From: Dallia pectoralis
Lineage: Eukaryota > Chordata > Actinopteri > Esociformes > Umbridae
Assembly (NCBI GenBank): GCA_029465975.1
Contig: CM055749.1
Location: forward strand, 12,675,071 to 12,739,070
Reading direction: 5' to 3'
Length of the DNA: 64,000 nucleotides
Numbering within the stretch: position 1 is the first letter of the stretch; the number at the start of each line of letters is the position of its first letter. The notes beneath the pieces were generated by a model. The model had not been told where the DNA came from and did no database searches. It worked only from the letters and a program-made list of their open reading frames with translations. A program made the translations under genes and the position numbers. This document shows, one piece after another, positions 24,370 to 37,700 of this stretch.

Positions 24370-27300
24370 CTGGGATGAAATAAGAGGTATTCAATAGTCT
24401 TCATTGGGTAGAGCATGTGAATACTGTACATCATATTATAGAGACTAACGCATTAATTCCATTGAATCATTAGTTTAGTATAACACGTGTTTAGAGAGAT
24501 TTAGTTTAACTAGTATAACCCAACCATTTTATTCATTTAAATAGTAGGCGTCACAAATAAATTATAAATGTAATCAATACTCACGGGTGGACCACTGGGA
24601 CCAGGACTTCCTCTATCGCCCTGTCAAAACATCTAGTTAATGCCAACATTTACGCAGATCTCACCACACACAGTTCTAAATATGTTTAAAAATGTTTGCG
24701 CTTAACAGGTTTTATACGTTTACAGGGTAGCAGATTTATGTTTTCAGCACCTTCATTCCGTTTGTGCCTGGAGCTCCGGGTGGTCCCTGCAGATGAAGAA
24801 AACAGCGTAATGTGATTGTACTTTAGTCTATGAACTATAACGTCTTCATAAAAGTACCTAGACCCTTCAATTTATTGTGTCATCCACCTAGACACAATAC
24901 CCCATGATGACAAAGCAATATCATGTTTTTAGAAGTTTGTGTAGAAAATAAACTGTGAATGGTGCATCTTCATAGAGAAACGTGTCTGAATACCTATGTA
25001 CATGCTTGATATTTTATTTGTCTTTATAAATTGGCACATGTTTTCTAAGCGGTTTTGCTTTGTCATTATGGATTTCTGTGTATAGACTGGTGGTTAAATG
25101 TATTTAATACAACTATAAATGAAGTCTACAGCACATCAAAATGAATAATTGAATAATTAAAGGCACTTTCATTGCACATCGCATGCGAGGACTGTATCTT
25201 AATAGATGGTGGTCCAGTAACACAGCAGCAGTAGTAAGCTCACCATTGCTCCTCTGCGACCCCTCTTTATATGCTCCAGGTCCGGCTCAGGGCCCATTGG
25301 ACCCATGTCCCCTCTTGGCCCTTGGGGACCAGTCATGCCTCTCTCTCCAGGCTCTCCCTTCTCCCCTGGCTCTCCAGTGCGGCCTGAGATGAGATTGTCG
25401 TGAGCCAAGACAAGTGTGTTGTTTGGAAGGACACTCCGTGATGGATAGAAATAATAATAAATAAAATAATAAACATAATAATAATTAGGGTGAAAACATA
25501 ATGCCCAATACCCCTGTACCCCTTAACCGTTCTAATGCCTGGATAAGCCCAAAGCCGAGGAAGAAAACTAAAAATCTTTTTCACAGGTGCATAAGATTGA
25601 AATTAAATACCAATAAACATTTCAAAGATCATGATGTTCTCTGCAGGTGGACAGGAAATGAGAAATGGTGTATGAGCCAATTGGAATCATCCCTGTCTAT
25701 GTTGAGAAACACTTTGAGCGAAACATCTGTTGCTAAAATTGTCATCTTTTGTCATCAGATCAAGCTATCTGAAGATTAACGCAACAAGTCACTCTCGAGA
25801 AATTACAAAAACGGACCAAAATGCTAACGTGAGATATCGACAAGGAACACGCGTGCACAAAGGTGAGATGGAGAGAGGCCAACTAACCTGGAGCACCATG
25901 ACGACCAGGAGGACCAGGGAGGGCCAGGTTTTCAGAACCTTTTCCCACCCTCCCAGCAGAGGGCTTTTCACTGCTGTTAGCCAAGTCAGCAGAGAGCATC
26001 TACCAACACAAGAAATGTAGAAGGGAACAATCACATATGGCCCGCAAGACTGTGAATACACAGCACATGGCTGTAACAGCATGGAAACAGCATCATCATG
26101 TAATTATCTGTGTCTATAGTTTAGTGCCTCTCTACGTGATGAGAGCCATAGTTGTCAGTTAATATAGTGACATAGTTGTACCTGGTTAAATGACTGAGTG
26201 ATGCCTGTCCTCTGTTTCAGCTGCAGCAGACTGTACCTCATGTTGACCAAGTCCTGACAGGTTACAGAGCAGGATCCTGCACTCAGGGTGTCCAATTTTC
26301 CTGAGGAACTCACTGACAGAGTTACAATTGCATGCTCCTTGCGTCCTCTCACCTCCTAGCCTCCTTCTCAAAATCCCTTGGATGAGAAAGCCAGAGATCC
26401 CAGTCCTCTGACCTTCTTCTCCAGTGAGTTTTAGAAAGAAAAGGAGCAGAGAGAAGATAAGATGCAAGGAGTATGCAATTGAGAATCACCGAGAAACAAG
26501 GAGACTCACGCACACGCACATATACATATATGCAACACACACTCACACAGAGACACACACACACACATTAGCGACACACTCACACAGTGACAAACACATT
26601 AGCGACACACTCACACAGTGACACGCACACACACTCACTCACACAGTGACACACACACTCACACAGTGACACGCACACACTCACACAGTGTCACGCACAC
26701 ACTCACACAGTGTCACGCACACACTCACACAGTGACACGCACACACTCACACAGTGACACGCACACACTCACACAGTGTCACGCACACACTCACACAGTG
26801 TCACGCACACACTCACACAGTGTCACGCACACACTCACGCAGTGACACGCACACACTCACACAGTGTCACGCACACTCTCACACAGTGTCACGCACACAC
26901 TCACACAGTGTCACGCACACACTCACACAGTGACACACACACACTCACACAGTGTCACGCACACACTCACACAGTGTCACGCACACACTCACACAGTGAC
27001 ACACACACACACACTCACACACTCACACAGTGACACACACACACTCACACAGTGACACGCACACACTCACACATTGACACACACACACACACACACAGTG
27101 ACACACACACACAGTGACACGCACACACTCACACAGTGACACGCACACACTCACACAGTGTCACGCACACACTCACACAGTGTCACGCACACACTCACAC
27201 AGTGTCACGCACACACTCACGCAGTGACACGCACACACTCACACAGTGTCACGCACACACTCACACAGTGTCACGCACACACTCACACAGTGTCACGCAC

Positions 27301-28759
27301 ACACTCACACAGTGACACACACACACACACTCACACACTCACACAGTGACACACACACACTCACACAGTGACACGCACACACTCACACATTGACACACAC
27401 ACACACACACACAGTGACACACACACACAGTGACACACACACACACTCACACAGTGACACACATACACACACACACACAGTGACACACAGTGACACACAC
27501 AGTGACACACACTCACACAGTGACACACATACACACACACACTCACACACTCACACAGTGACACACACACTCACACAGTGACACACACACACTCACACAG
27601 TGACACACACACACTCACACAGTGACACACACACAGGGACACACACACACACACACACACACAGTGACACAAACACACACACACACACACACACTCACAC
27701 AGTGACACAAACACACACACACACACACACACTCACACAGTGACACGCACACACACTCACTCACACAGTGACACACACACACACTCACACAGTGACACGC
27801 ACACACTCACACAGTGTCACGCACACACTCACACAGTGTCACGCACACACTCACACAGTGTCACGCACACACTCACACAGTGACACGCACACACTCACAC
27901 AGTGACACGCACACACTCACACAGTGTCACGCACACACTCACACAGTGTCACGCACACACTCACACAGTGTCACGCACACACTCACGCAGTGACACGCAC
28001 ACACTCACACAGTGTCACGCACACACTCACACAGTGTCACGCACACACTCACACAGTGTCACGCACACACTCACACAGTGACACACACACACACACTCAC
28101 ACACTCACACAGTGACACACACACACTCACACAGTGACACGCACACACTCACACATTGACACACACACACACACACACAGTGACACACACACACAGTGAC
28201 ACGCACACACTCACACAGTGACACGCACACACTCACACAGTGTCACGCACACACTCACACAGTGTCACGCACACACTCACACAGTGTCACGCACACACTC
28301 ACGCAGTGACACGCACACACTCACACAGTGTCACGCACACACTCACACAGTGTCACGCACACACTCACACAGTGTCACGCACACACTCACACAGTGACAC
28401 ACACACACACACTCACACACTCACACAGTGACACACACACACTCACACAGTGACACGCACACACTCACACATTGACACACACACACACACACAGTGACAC
28501 ACACACACAGTGACACACACACACACTCACACAGTGACACACATACACACACACACACAGTGACACACAGTGACACACAGTGACACACACAGTGACACAC
28601 ACTCACACAGTGACACACATACACACACACACTCACACACTCACACAGTGACACACACACTCACACAGTGACACACACACACTCACACAGTGACACACAC
28701 ACACTCACACAGTGACACACACACAGTGACACACACACACACACACTCACACAGTGACA

Positions 28760-28796
<37 letters not shown>

Positions 28797-31700
28797 AGTG
28801 ACACACACACACACACACACAGATACAAAGTGAGTTAAACACTCACGATTGAGACTGGGTATGCAGGACCTTTGGTCCGGCGCCAGGATATAGTCACTAT
28901 GACAACGACACCGGAAACTTCCCACCGTGTTCTCACAGTCGTGATCACACACACTACCGTTAGACTCCACACACTCATCCATGTCTGTGTGCATAAGACA
29001 AAGAAAACAGCTGTAACTACACACTGATTAGGCTGCAAGTTTAACGAGAGAGAAAAAAAACAAAAAAGGTGTACTAACTGAGGATGAAACTGCCAATGTT
29101 GATTGGCTGATACACATGATGATAAATGCCTGGTAAAGATCCAGAATGTGAACTGACCCAAACAGTATGTCTGTTTGTTGCGATGCCTCTCTCGATCAAA
29201 GCGGTATCCAGGGTAACATGTGCAGACAACTCGACCAAAGTTGTCCGTGCACTGCTGTTCACAGGGGGAGCCAGCGCACACATCGACACCTAAAGCACAG
29301 TACAAATTACTTGAGGTACATTGTACAAAGATAACATAATAGGCACAAACGTTCAATTATCCTGTGCAAATGTATGTTGTGTGTAATGATGCCCTCTAGT
29401 GGACATGATGCGTAATTTCACAACATTGAAAAAGCTACAGTAAAGAATCAAAGAATTTGTTTGACTTTGCATTATATGTTGTGTGAGTAAGCAGATCCAC
29501 AGGAGTAGTAACTACAATAAAACGCACACATCGGGTGAGTAAACCAAGTGTAAGAAGTGTTTACCTACTTTCAGGTATGCAGTGTCCCATCACAAACCTG
29601 AAGCCGTCACAGCATTTCCTCCTGTGAACAGACAAACTACAGACTAATAACAACTCACCAACTGATACATAATTATATTACTAAGTCCTTTCTCCCAATG
29701 TGCAGTCGCTGACTGTTTTGGACACGGCCAGAACCCTGAAACTCCCTCCCTATTTCCCATCAGAACCAGCCTGCCTGGCAATGAGACAGCTAAACAGAGG
29801 GAGATCATCAATGGAGTTACACACGCTAGCACACACATACGCTAGCACACACACACACACACACACACACTAGCACACACATATGCTAGCACACACACAC
29901 ACACGCTAGCACACACACACACACACGCTAGCACACACAGGAAACCAGCAAACAAAAACACATGTTATTGACATTAGGGATGAAACTATGGATAAGGATA
30001 TTGGAACAGTGATTGAATCACAGATCCAATAGAACACAGAGCAAGTTCTGGAAGTATGGGTTGGGGGTTTTGGAAAGAAAACATGGCTCTGGACAGAGGG
30101 AATTAAGCACGGCATGTCATAATAATNNNNNNNNNNNNNNNNNNNNNNNNNNNNNNNNNNNNNNNNNNNNNNNNNNNNNNNNNNNNNNNNNNNNNNNNNN
30201 NNNNNNNNNNNNNNNNNNNNNNNNNNNNNNNNNNNNNNNNNNNNNNNNNNNNNNNNNNNNNNNNNNNNNNNNNNNNNNNNNNNNNNNNNNNNNNNNNNNN
30301 NNNNNNNNNNNNNNNNNNNNNNNNNNNNNNNNNNNNNNNNNNNNNNNNNNNNNNNNNNNNNNNNNNNNNNNNNNNNNNNNNNNNNNNNNNNNNNNNNNNN
30401 NNNNNNNNNNNNNNNNNNNNNNNNNNNNNNNNNNNNNNNNNNNNNNNNNNNNNNNNNNNNNNNNNNNNNNNNNNNNNNNNNNNNNNNNNNNNNNNNNNNN
30501 NNNNNNNNNNNNNNNNNNNNNNNNNNNNNNNNNNNNNNNNNNNNNNNNNNNNNNNNNNNNNNNNNNNNNNNNNNNNNNNNNNNNNNNNNNNNNNNNNNNN
30601 NNNNNNNNNNNNNNNNNNNNNNNNNNTGGTCATTCGTTTTACTGTTTATGCATTGACTCTTTTTGCTTCAAAGTATTTGTGTTTGTCAATCAAGCATTCA
30701 GTGTATTTGAGAAAAACGTGTTCAATTGGATTTGGTGATGATTGCTAGAGAGACAGTTATTCCAGGTCATTGTTTTTCTGTATAATAAGGCACTTGGAGT
30801 TTGGAAGCATTAGCATGTAGCGAAAATATTTCTGTACACTTCAAAAGTATTCTGCTGTTTCCATCATGAGTCAAATCTTCATTGAAGTCCATTGGCAGTT
30901 AGATATGCCAAAGACAAAAGTCTAAAGATTATGTTAGTGTTGGTTTACATTAATGGTCAGGGAAACGGTTACAGTTACTGATTAAAAATGTTACTGATCT
31001 ACAGATGGACTCTCCAAAACAAAATTATCTGAAAAAAGATGATCAAAGTTATGGCGTAAGAATTAATATAACTAATTTGATATCATAGAAACAGATTTAT
31101 AGATACAAAACAGAGACAGAACAATTCACTTATTCATACAAACAACATGTGTTTGTTTCACAATGGCTGCACAATCTCTACACAGCATTAAAGAAGCAAA
31201 ATATATTTAATGATAATTGGCTTCATGGTGCAAAAAAAGCATGGTATGACAAAATATGGTATTGAAGTGTTGCATTTCTCTCTAAATAAACAAACTTTTT
31301 AAACAGAAGATTGGCAATATAAGTTAACACACCTGTGTTACGTCACAGGTAGCAGGCAGGGCAAAGACACAGGGACAAATAAGGACTAAGATGTAACTAA
31401 CCTAAAACAAGACATGAACAGAAGAATGTTACAAAGAGGACAGACGCGATATATAAAAGGGAAGTTATTTAAATTGGGCCAGTGATCAGGTGTCATGTGA
31501 AGGTAATGACTTGAAACAGATGTCCCATTGTGCATAATGTCTATTCTCGTGTGAAATCATAGAAAGTTTCTACTTCAAATTGATCTATGGATCATTCAAA
31601 TCGATGGGAATAACTTCGTAGAAGCTAAGCCATGTCCGCAGAGAGCTTCAGCTGAACAAATGTTTCAGTTCATTGTTTGCCAGTAGTGGGTCCTGCATAT

Positions 31701-34700
31701 TGCGAGCAAACTAGGCATTACGGAGTTAAATTAACAAAATGATCAAGATTAACAAGATTATTCTTTATAAATTCCAAAGAAGGCATACATACTAGTACTG
31801 CCACCTGCTGGTTTGGAGAATTTCCCCCAGGCTGACAGTAGGTGATCAGTTCATTCTGAAAACACGGCTGTTCTCTGTTCAGAGGCATTAAGTTCTTATC
31901 TTCAGAGCATTTATCAGTGCGTGACACCGCCTGAGGAACAGCCTGTGTGAGGATGCCTTGGCCCGCACTTCTCGTTGGTACTGGTTCTGACCCAGCGACC
32001 ACCTGCAGGGAGGAAGACAGACTCAGGGCCCACACGGGGTCTACACCACCCTGGTGCTGCCAAAAACAGCACGGATAGGAACCAGAGTACAGGCCAGAGC
32101 AGGATCACTGGGCAGGATCGCTTTACATTACAGATTATGTACTCTAGCAGAGGCCTCCTCCAGGGAAGACAGAGATCACTGTTATTGTTTTCAACACAGG
32201 CCGCTGTGATTTATTTATGCATTGACGGCAGGAATGCACAACAAAGACTGGATATTCATGCTAGACCCCCCAACCGTCTGCAGCCTGAACAGACAGAACC
32301 CTAGGAGCAAAACCTGGACCATGATAGAGACAGCAGAGTAACAGGGGGTACACAGAGAGAGCAGAGTAACAGGGGGTACACAGAGAGAGAGCAGAGTAAC
32401 ACGGGGTACACAGAGATAGAGCAGAGTAACAGGAGGTACACAGAGAGAGAGCAGAGTAACAGGGGGTACACAGAGAAAGAGCAGAGTAACAGGGGGTACA
32501 CAGAGAGAGAGCAGTGTAACAGGGGGTACACAGAGAGAGAGCAGAGTAACAGGGGGTACACAGAGAGAGAGCAGAGTAACAGGGGGTACACAGAGAGAGA
32601 GAGCAGAGTAACAGGGGGTACACAGAGAGAGAGCAGAGTAACAGGGGTTACACAGAGAGAGAGAGCAGAGTAACAGGGGGTACACAGAGAGAGAGCAGAG
32701 TAACAGGGGGTACACAGAGAGAGAGAGCAGAGTAACAGGGGGTATACAGAGAGAGAGCAGAGTAACACGGGGTACACAGAGAGAGCAGAGTAACAGGGGG
32801 TACACAGAGAGAGAGCAGAGTAACAGGAGGTACACAGAGAGAGAGCAGAGTAACAGGGGTACACAGAGAGAGCAGAGTAACAGGGGGTACACAGAGAGAG
32901 CAGAGTAACAGGGGGTACACAGAGAGAGAGCAGAGTAACAGGGGGTACAGAGAGAGAGCAGTGTAACAGGGGGTACACAGAGAGAGAGCAGAGTAACAGG
33001 GGGTACACAGAGAGAGAGAGCAGAGTAACAGGGGGTACACAGAGAGAGAGAGCAGAGTAACAGGGGGTACACAGAGAGAGAGCAGAGTAACAGGGGGTAC
33101 ACAAAGAGAGAGCAGAGTAACAAGGGGTACACAGAGAGAGAGAGAGCAGAGTAACAGGGGGTACATAGAGAGAGAGCAGAGTAACAGGAGGTACACAGAG
33201 AGAGAGCAGAGTAACAGGAGGTACACAGAGAGAGAGCAGAGTAACAGGGGTACACAGAGAGAGCAGAGTAACTGGGGGTACACAGAGAGAGCAGAGTAAC
33301 AGGGGGTACACAGAGAGAGAGCAGAGTAACACGGGGTACACAGAGAGAGCAGAGTAACAGGGGGTACAGAGAGAGAGAGCAGAGTAACAGGAGGTACACA
33401 GAGAGAGAGCAGAGTAACAGGGGGTACACAGAGAGAGCAGAGTAACAGGGGGTACACAGAGAGAGAGCAGAGTAACAGGAGGTACACAGAGAGAGAGCAG
33501 AGTAACAGGGGTACACAGAAAGAGCAGAGTAACAGGGGGTACACAGAGAGAGCAGAGTAACAGGGGGTACACAGAGAGAGCAGAGTAACACGGGGTACAC
33601 AGAGAGAGCAGAGTAACAGGGGGTACACAGAGAGAGCAGAGTAACAGGGGGTACATAGAGAGAGAGCAGAGTAACAGGGGGTACATAGAGAGAGAGCAGA
33701 GTAACAGGGGGTACACAGAGAGAGAGCAGAGTAACAGGAGGTACACAGAGAGAGAGCAGAGTAACAGGAGGTACACAGAGATAGAGCAGAGTAACAGGGG
33801 TACACAGAGAGAGCAGAGTAACAGGGGGTACACAGAGAGAGCAGAGTAACAGGGGGTACACAGAGAGAGAGCAGAGTAACAGGGGGTACACAGAGAGAGA
33901 GCAGTGTAACAGGGGTACACAGAGAGAGAGCAGAGTAACAGGGGGTACACAGAGAGAGAGAGCAGAGTAACAGGGGGTACACAGAGAGAGAGAGCAGAGT
34001 AACAGGGGGTACACAGAGAGAGAGCAGAGTAACAGGGGGTACACAGAGAGAGCAGAGTAACAGGGGGTACACAGAGAGAGCAGAGTAACAGGGGGTACAC
34101 AGAGAGAGAGCAGAGTAACAGGAGGTACACAGAGAGAGAGCAGAGTAACAGGGGTACACAGAGAGAGCAGAGTAACAGGGGGTACACAGAGAGAGCAGAG
34201 TAACAGGGGGTACACAGAGAGAGAGCAGAGTAACACGGGGTACACAGAGAGAGCAGAGTAACAGGGGGTACACAGAGAGAGCAGAGTAACAGGGGGTACA
34301 TAGAGAGAGAGAAGAGTAACAGGGGGTACACAGAGAGAGAGCAGAGTAACAGGAGGTACACAGAGAGAGAGAGCAGAGTAACAGGGGTACACAGAGAGAG
34401 CAGAGTAACAGGGGGTACACAGAGAGAGAGCAGAGTAACAGGAGGTACACAGAGAGAGAGAGAGCAGAGTAACAGGGGTACACAGAGAGAGCAGAGTAAC
34501 AGGAGGTACACAGAGAGAGAGCAGAGTAACAGGGGTACACAGAGAGAGCAGAGTAACAGGGGGTACACAGAGAGAGCAGAGTAACAGGGGGTACACAGAG
34601 AGCAGAGTAACAGGGGGTACATAGAGAGAGAGCAGAGTAACAGGGGGTACATAGAGAGAGAGCAGAGTAACAGGGGGTACACAGAGAGAGAGCAGAGTAA

Positions 34701-37700
34701 CAGGAGGTACACAGAGAGAGAGCAGAGTAACAGGAGGTACACAGAGATAGAGCAGAGTAACAGGGGTACACAGAGAGAGCAGAGTAACAGGGGGTACACA
34801 GAGAGAGCAGAGTAACAGGGGGTACACAGAGAGAGAGCAGAGTAACAGGGGGTACACAGAGAGAGAGCAGTGTAACAGGGGGTACACAGAGAGAGAGCAG
34901 AGTAACAGGGGGTACACAGAGAGAGAGAGCAGAGTAACAGGGGGTACACAGAGAGAGAGAGCAGAGTAACAGGGGGTACACAGAGAGAGAGCAGAGTAAC
35001 AGGGGGTACACAGAGAGAGAGCAGAGTAACAGGGGGTACACAGAGAGAGCAGAGTAACAGGGGGTACACAGAGAGAGAGCAGAGTAACAGGAGGTACACA
35101 GAGAGAGAGCAGAGTAACAGGGGTACACAGAGAGAGCAGAGTAACAGGGGGTACACAGAGAGAGCAGAGTAACAGGGGGTACACAGAGAGAGAGCAGAGT
35201 AACACGGGGTACACAGAGAGAGCAGAGTAACAGGGGGTACACAGAGAGAGCAGAGTAACAGGGGGTACATAGAGAGAGAGAAGAGTAACAGGGGGTACAC
35301 AGAGAGAGAGCAGAGTAACAGGAGGTACACAGAGAGAGAGAGAGCAGAGTAACAGGGGTACACAGAGAGAGCAGAGTAACAGGGGGTACACAGAGAGAGA
35401 GCAGAGTAACAGGAGGTACACAGAGAGAGAGAGAGCAGAGTAACAGGGGTACACAGAGAGAGCAGAGTAACAGGAGGTACACAGAGAGAGAGCAGAGTAA
35501 CAGGGGTACACAGAGAGAGCAGAGTAACAGGGGGTACACAGAGAGAGCAGAGTAACAGGGGGTACACAGAGAGAGAGCAGAGTAACACGGGGTACACAGA
35601 GAGAGCAGAGTAACAGGGGGTACACAGAGAGAGAGCAGAGTAACAGGGGGTACACAAAGAGAGAGCAGAGTAACAGGGGGTACACAGAGAGAGCAGAGTA
35701 ACAGGGGGTACACAGACAGAGAGCAGAGTAACAGGGGGTACACAGAGAGAGCAGAGTAACAGGAGGTACACAGAGAGAGAAAATCTAGGATAAAAAAGAG
35801 TGAAATAGATAGAAGACAAAACGCCTGAAGTCATCATGTATTAACAGTTGATCTCAGATCAGGAGTGCTCCATAGACCTCAGATAGTATTTCTGTTGCCA
35901 GATGTTGCTAAAATAGAGAACGGAATAATGGAGTGTCCTGTGAGGTTTTAGGCAATGTTATGTTTAATATTTACGAGGTCAACTCAGAGAGACCTGAGGT
36001 GATTGTTATGGCGTTTGTGGAGGGAACATAGTGTGAGGGAAATGAAAGAGTGAGATCGACAGAATGTCACAGAATGGATGAGAGATGTCAGTTGTCCGAA
36101 ACACAGGACGAAGATCTCCGTGAAGGTTACTGACCACTCAACTCTTTCTAGAACAGTAGAGACAGGGTCTCTTCTCTTATCGGTCATGTTCATGTGTTTA
36201 GACTATGTGCTTTGCAGTATTTTTTATAAACATAAGTTTATAAAAAATAGTTTACAGCGGTTTCTAATTGGCCCTCTGTGTGAGGGTGAGTCTGTTTCCA
36301 TCACTGTGCTTCCAGTAAGTGTCGTTGCTTGTGTTTGGTAAACACAATAGTTTATGGTGTTTGGTACAAAAGTGTCTGTTCCTCTTAATGCTCCCTCACT
36401 GAGCAGAGTGTTAGGTTGTTATAGAAATAGAAGGTGTGTGTGTGTGTGTTTGTAAAGGTGTTAGCGTAAAAGGATCTTGTTCTCATACTACGTATACACG
36501 TGCTGAGGTGTTGGTGTGCTGAGATGTGAATCTCTGTTTATTTATTCTGTCAGAACACCTCCGGCCTGCGGGTTCCCTAGGGAGACATCAGAGTGGTACT
36601 CAGACAGAGGACGCTTTCACTGAGATCACAGGAGGTCTTCTCCACTTCCACAAGCACAGCCACGCTACAGAGACCCAACAGAAGTAGCACACACCCATCT
36701 CTTCTCTAATCACTTCTGTCTTCATACGGTGAAGGAAGAAAGTATTTGATCTCTCTGACAAAGACGTGACCAGTCTATAAATGCAAATGGTAGGTTTATT
36801 TAAACAGTGAGAGACAAAATAACAACAAAATATCCAGAATAACACATTTAGAATTATACATTGATTTGCAGTTTACTCAGTGAAATAAGTATTTGTTCTT
36901 CCTTCAATGCCGGTCCCTGCTCCGTCACCGGAGCCTGTTGAAAAAAACATTTTAAGCCTTTCTCAGTGTCTGACTTGAATGCACATCGGACGTTATTTCT
37001 GAGAGCACCTACGACATCAGAACCAGCCAGACAGAGCATGGTTAGGGTCGCCACGGTAACGTGAAAAGACTTTAAAACTACTCGTAAATAGCTTGTTAGT
37101 TGGGCCACAGTGACACAAATCCTCCAGTCATTTCTTCTCACCCTCCATGTCTTTTATGAGCCCTCCAATCTATTCCCAGTGTGAGTGCCCCCCATGAAGA
37201 CTGAAGGGCCACTGGCCCCTGTGACCCTAGGTGCAAAACCAGAACCAGGTGTCACCTAAGGAATGCGCCAGCTCTGATTCTCTACACCACTCACAACCTC
37301 TGAATGACAGATAAACAGTCATGTGACCAGGCGTGGACAATCAATTTGAATAGTCACGTAATAACTGCCAGGGAGGGACGGACAGGAGGGAAAGAGAGGA
37401 GGGGGGTTGGAGACTAATGTCACTACAGCCCCTGTGGTGGTTGTCTCTGACTGCAGAACATGGAAGATATTGTGGCGCAGGGTAACGTACTCTTACAGAG
37501 GACTGGTTAGCCTTTAAAGTCTGGTTCCACCCTAGGTTTCTTCTCAGGCTTGCTCTTTCGGGGTTTAGGCTAGTTATCGGCATAATCACTCTATGACACC
37601 TGGCGTAAGAATGACAAAATGCATGTGATTGATGTGATTCCATAAGGACCATGAAAGGACCTGACAGACACCAGGTTCGAGGTAATGTATTGAGAAGCCA

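Noticed and set aside
30013..30738. Open frames spanning the N block
   Set aside because: N bases hide stops; no real coding evidence on either side.
32215..35837. Minus-strand open frames of 1178, 1156 and 1031 codons rich in VTLLSLC/CSLSVYP
   Set aside because: They lie wholly in the 30-bp array, overlap in all three frames and drift between the same peptides; no stop occurs because the unit lacks one. They are intronic to ccbe1.
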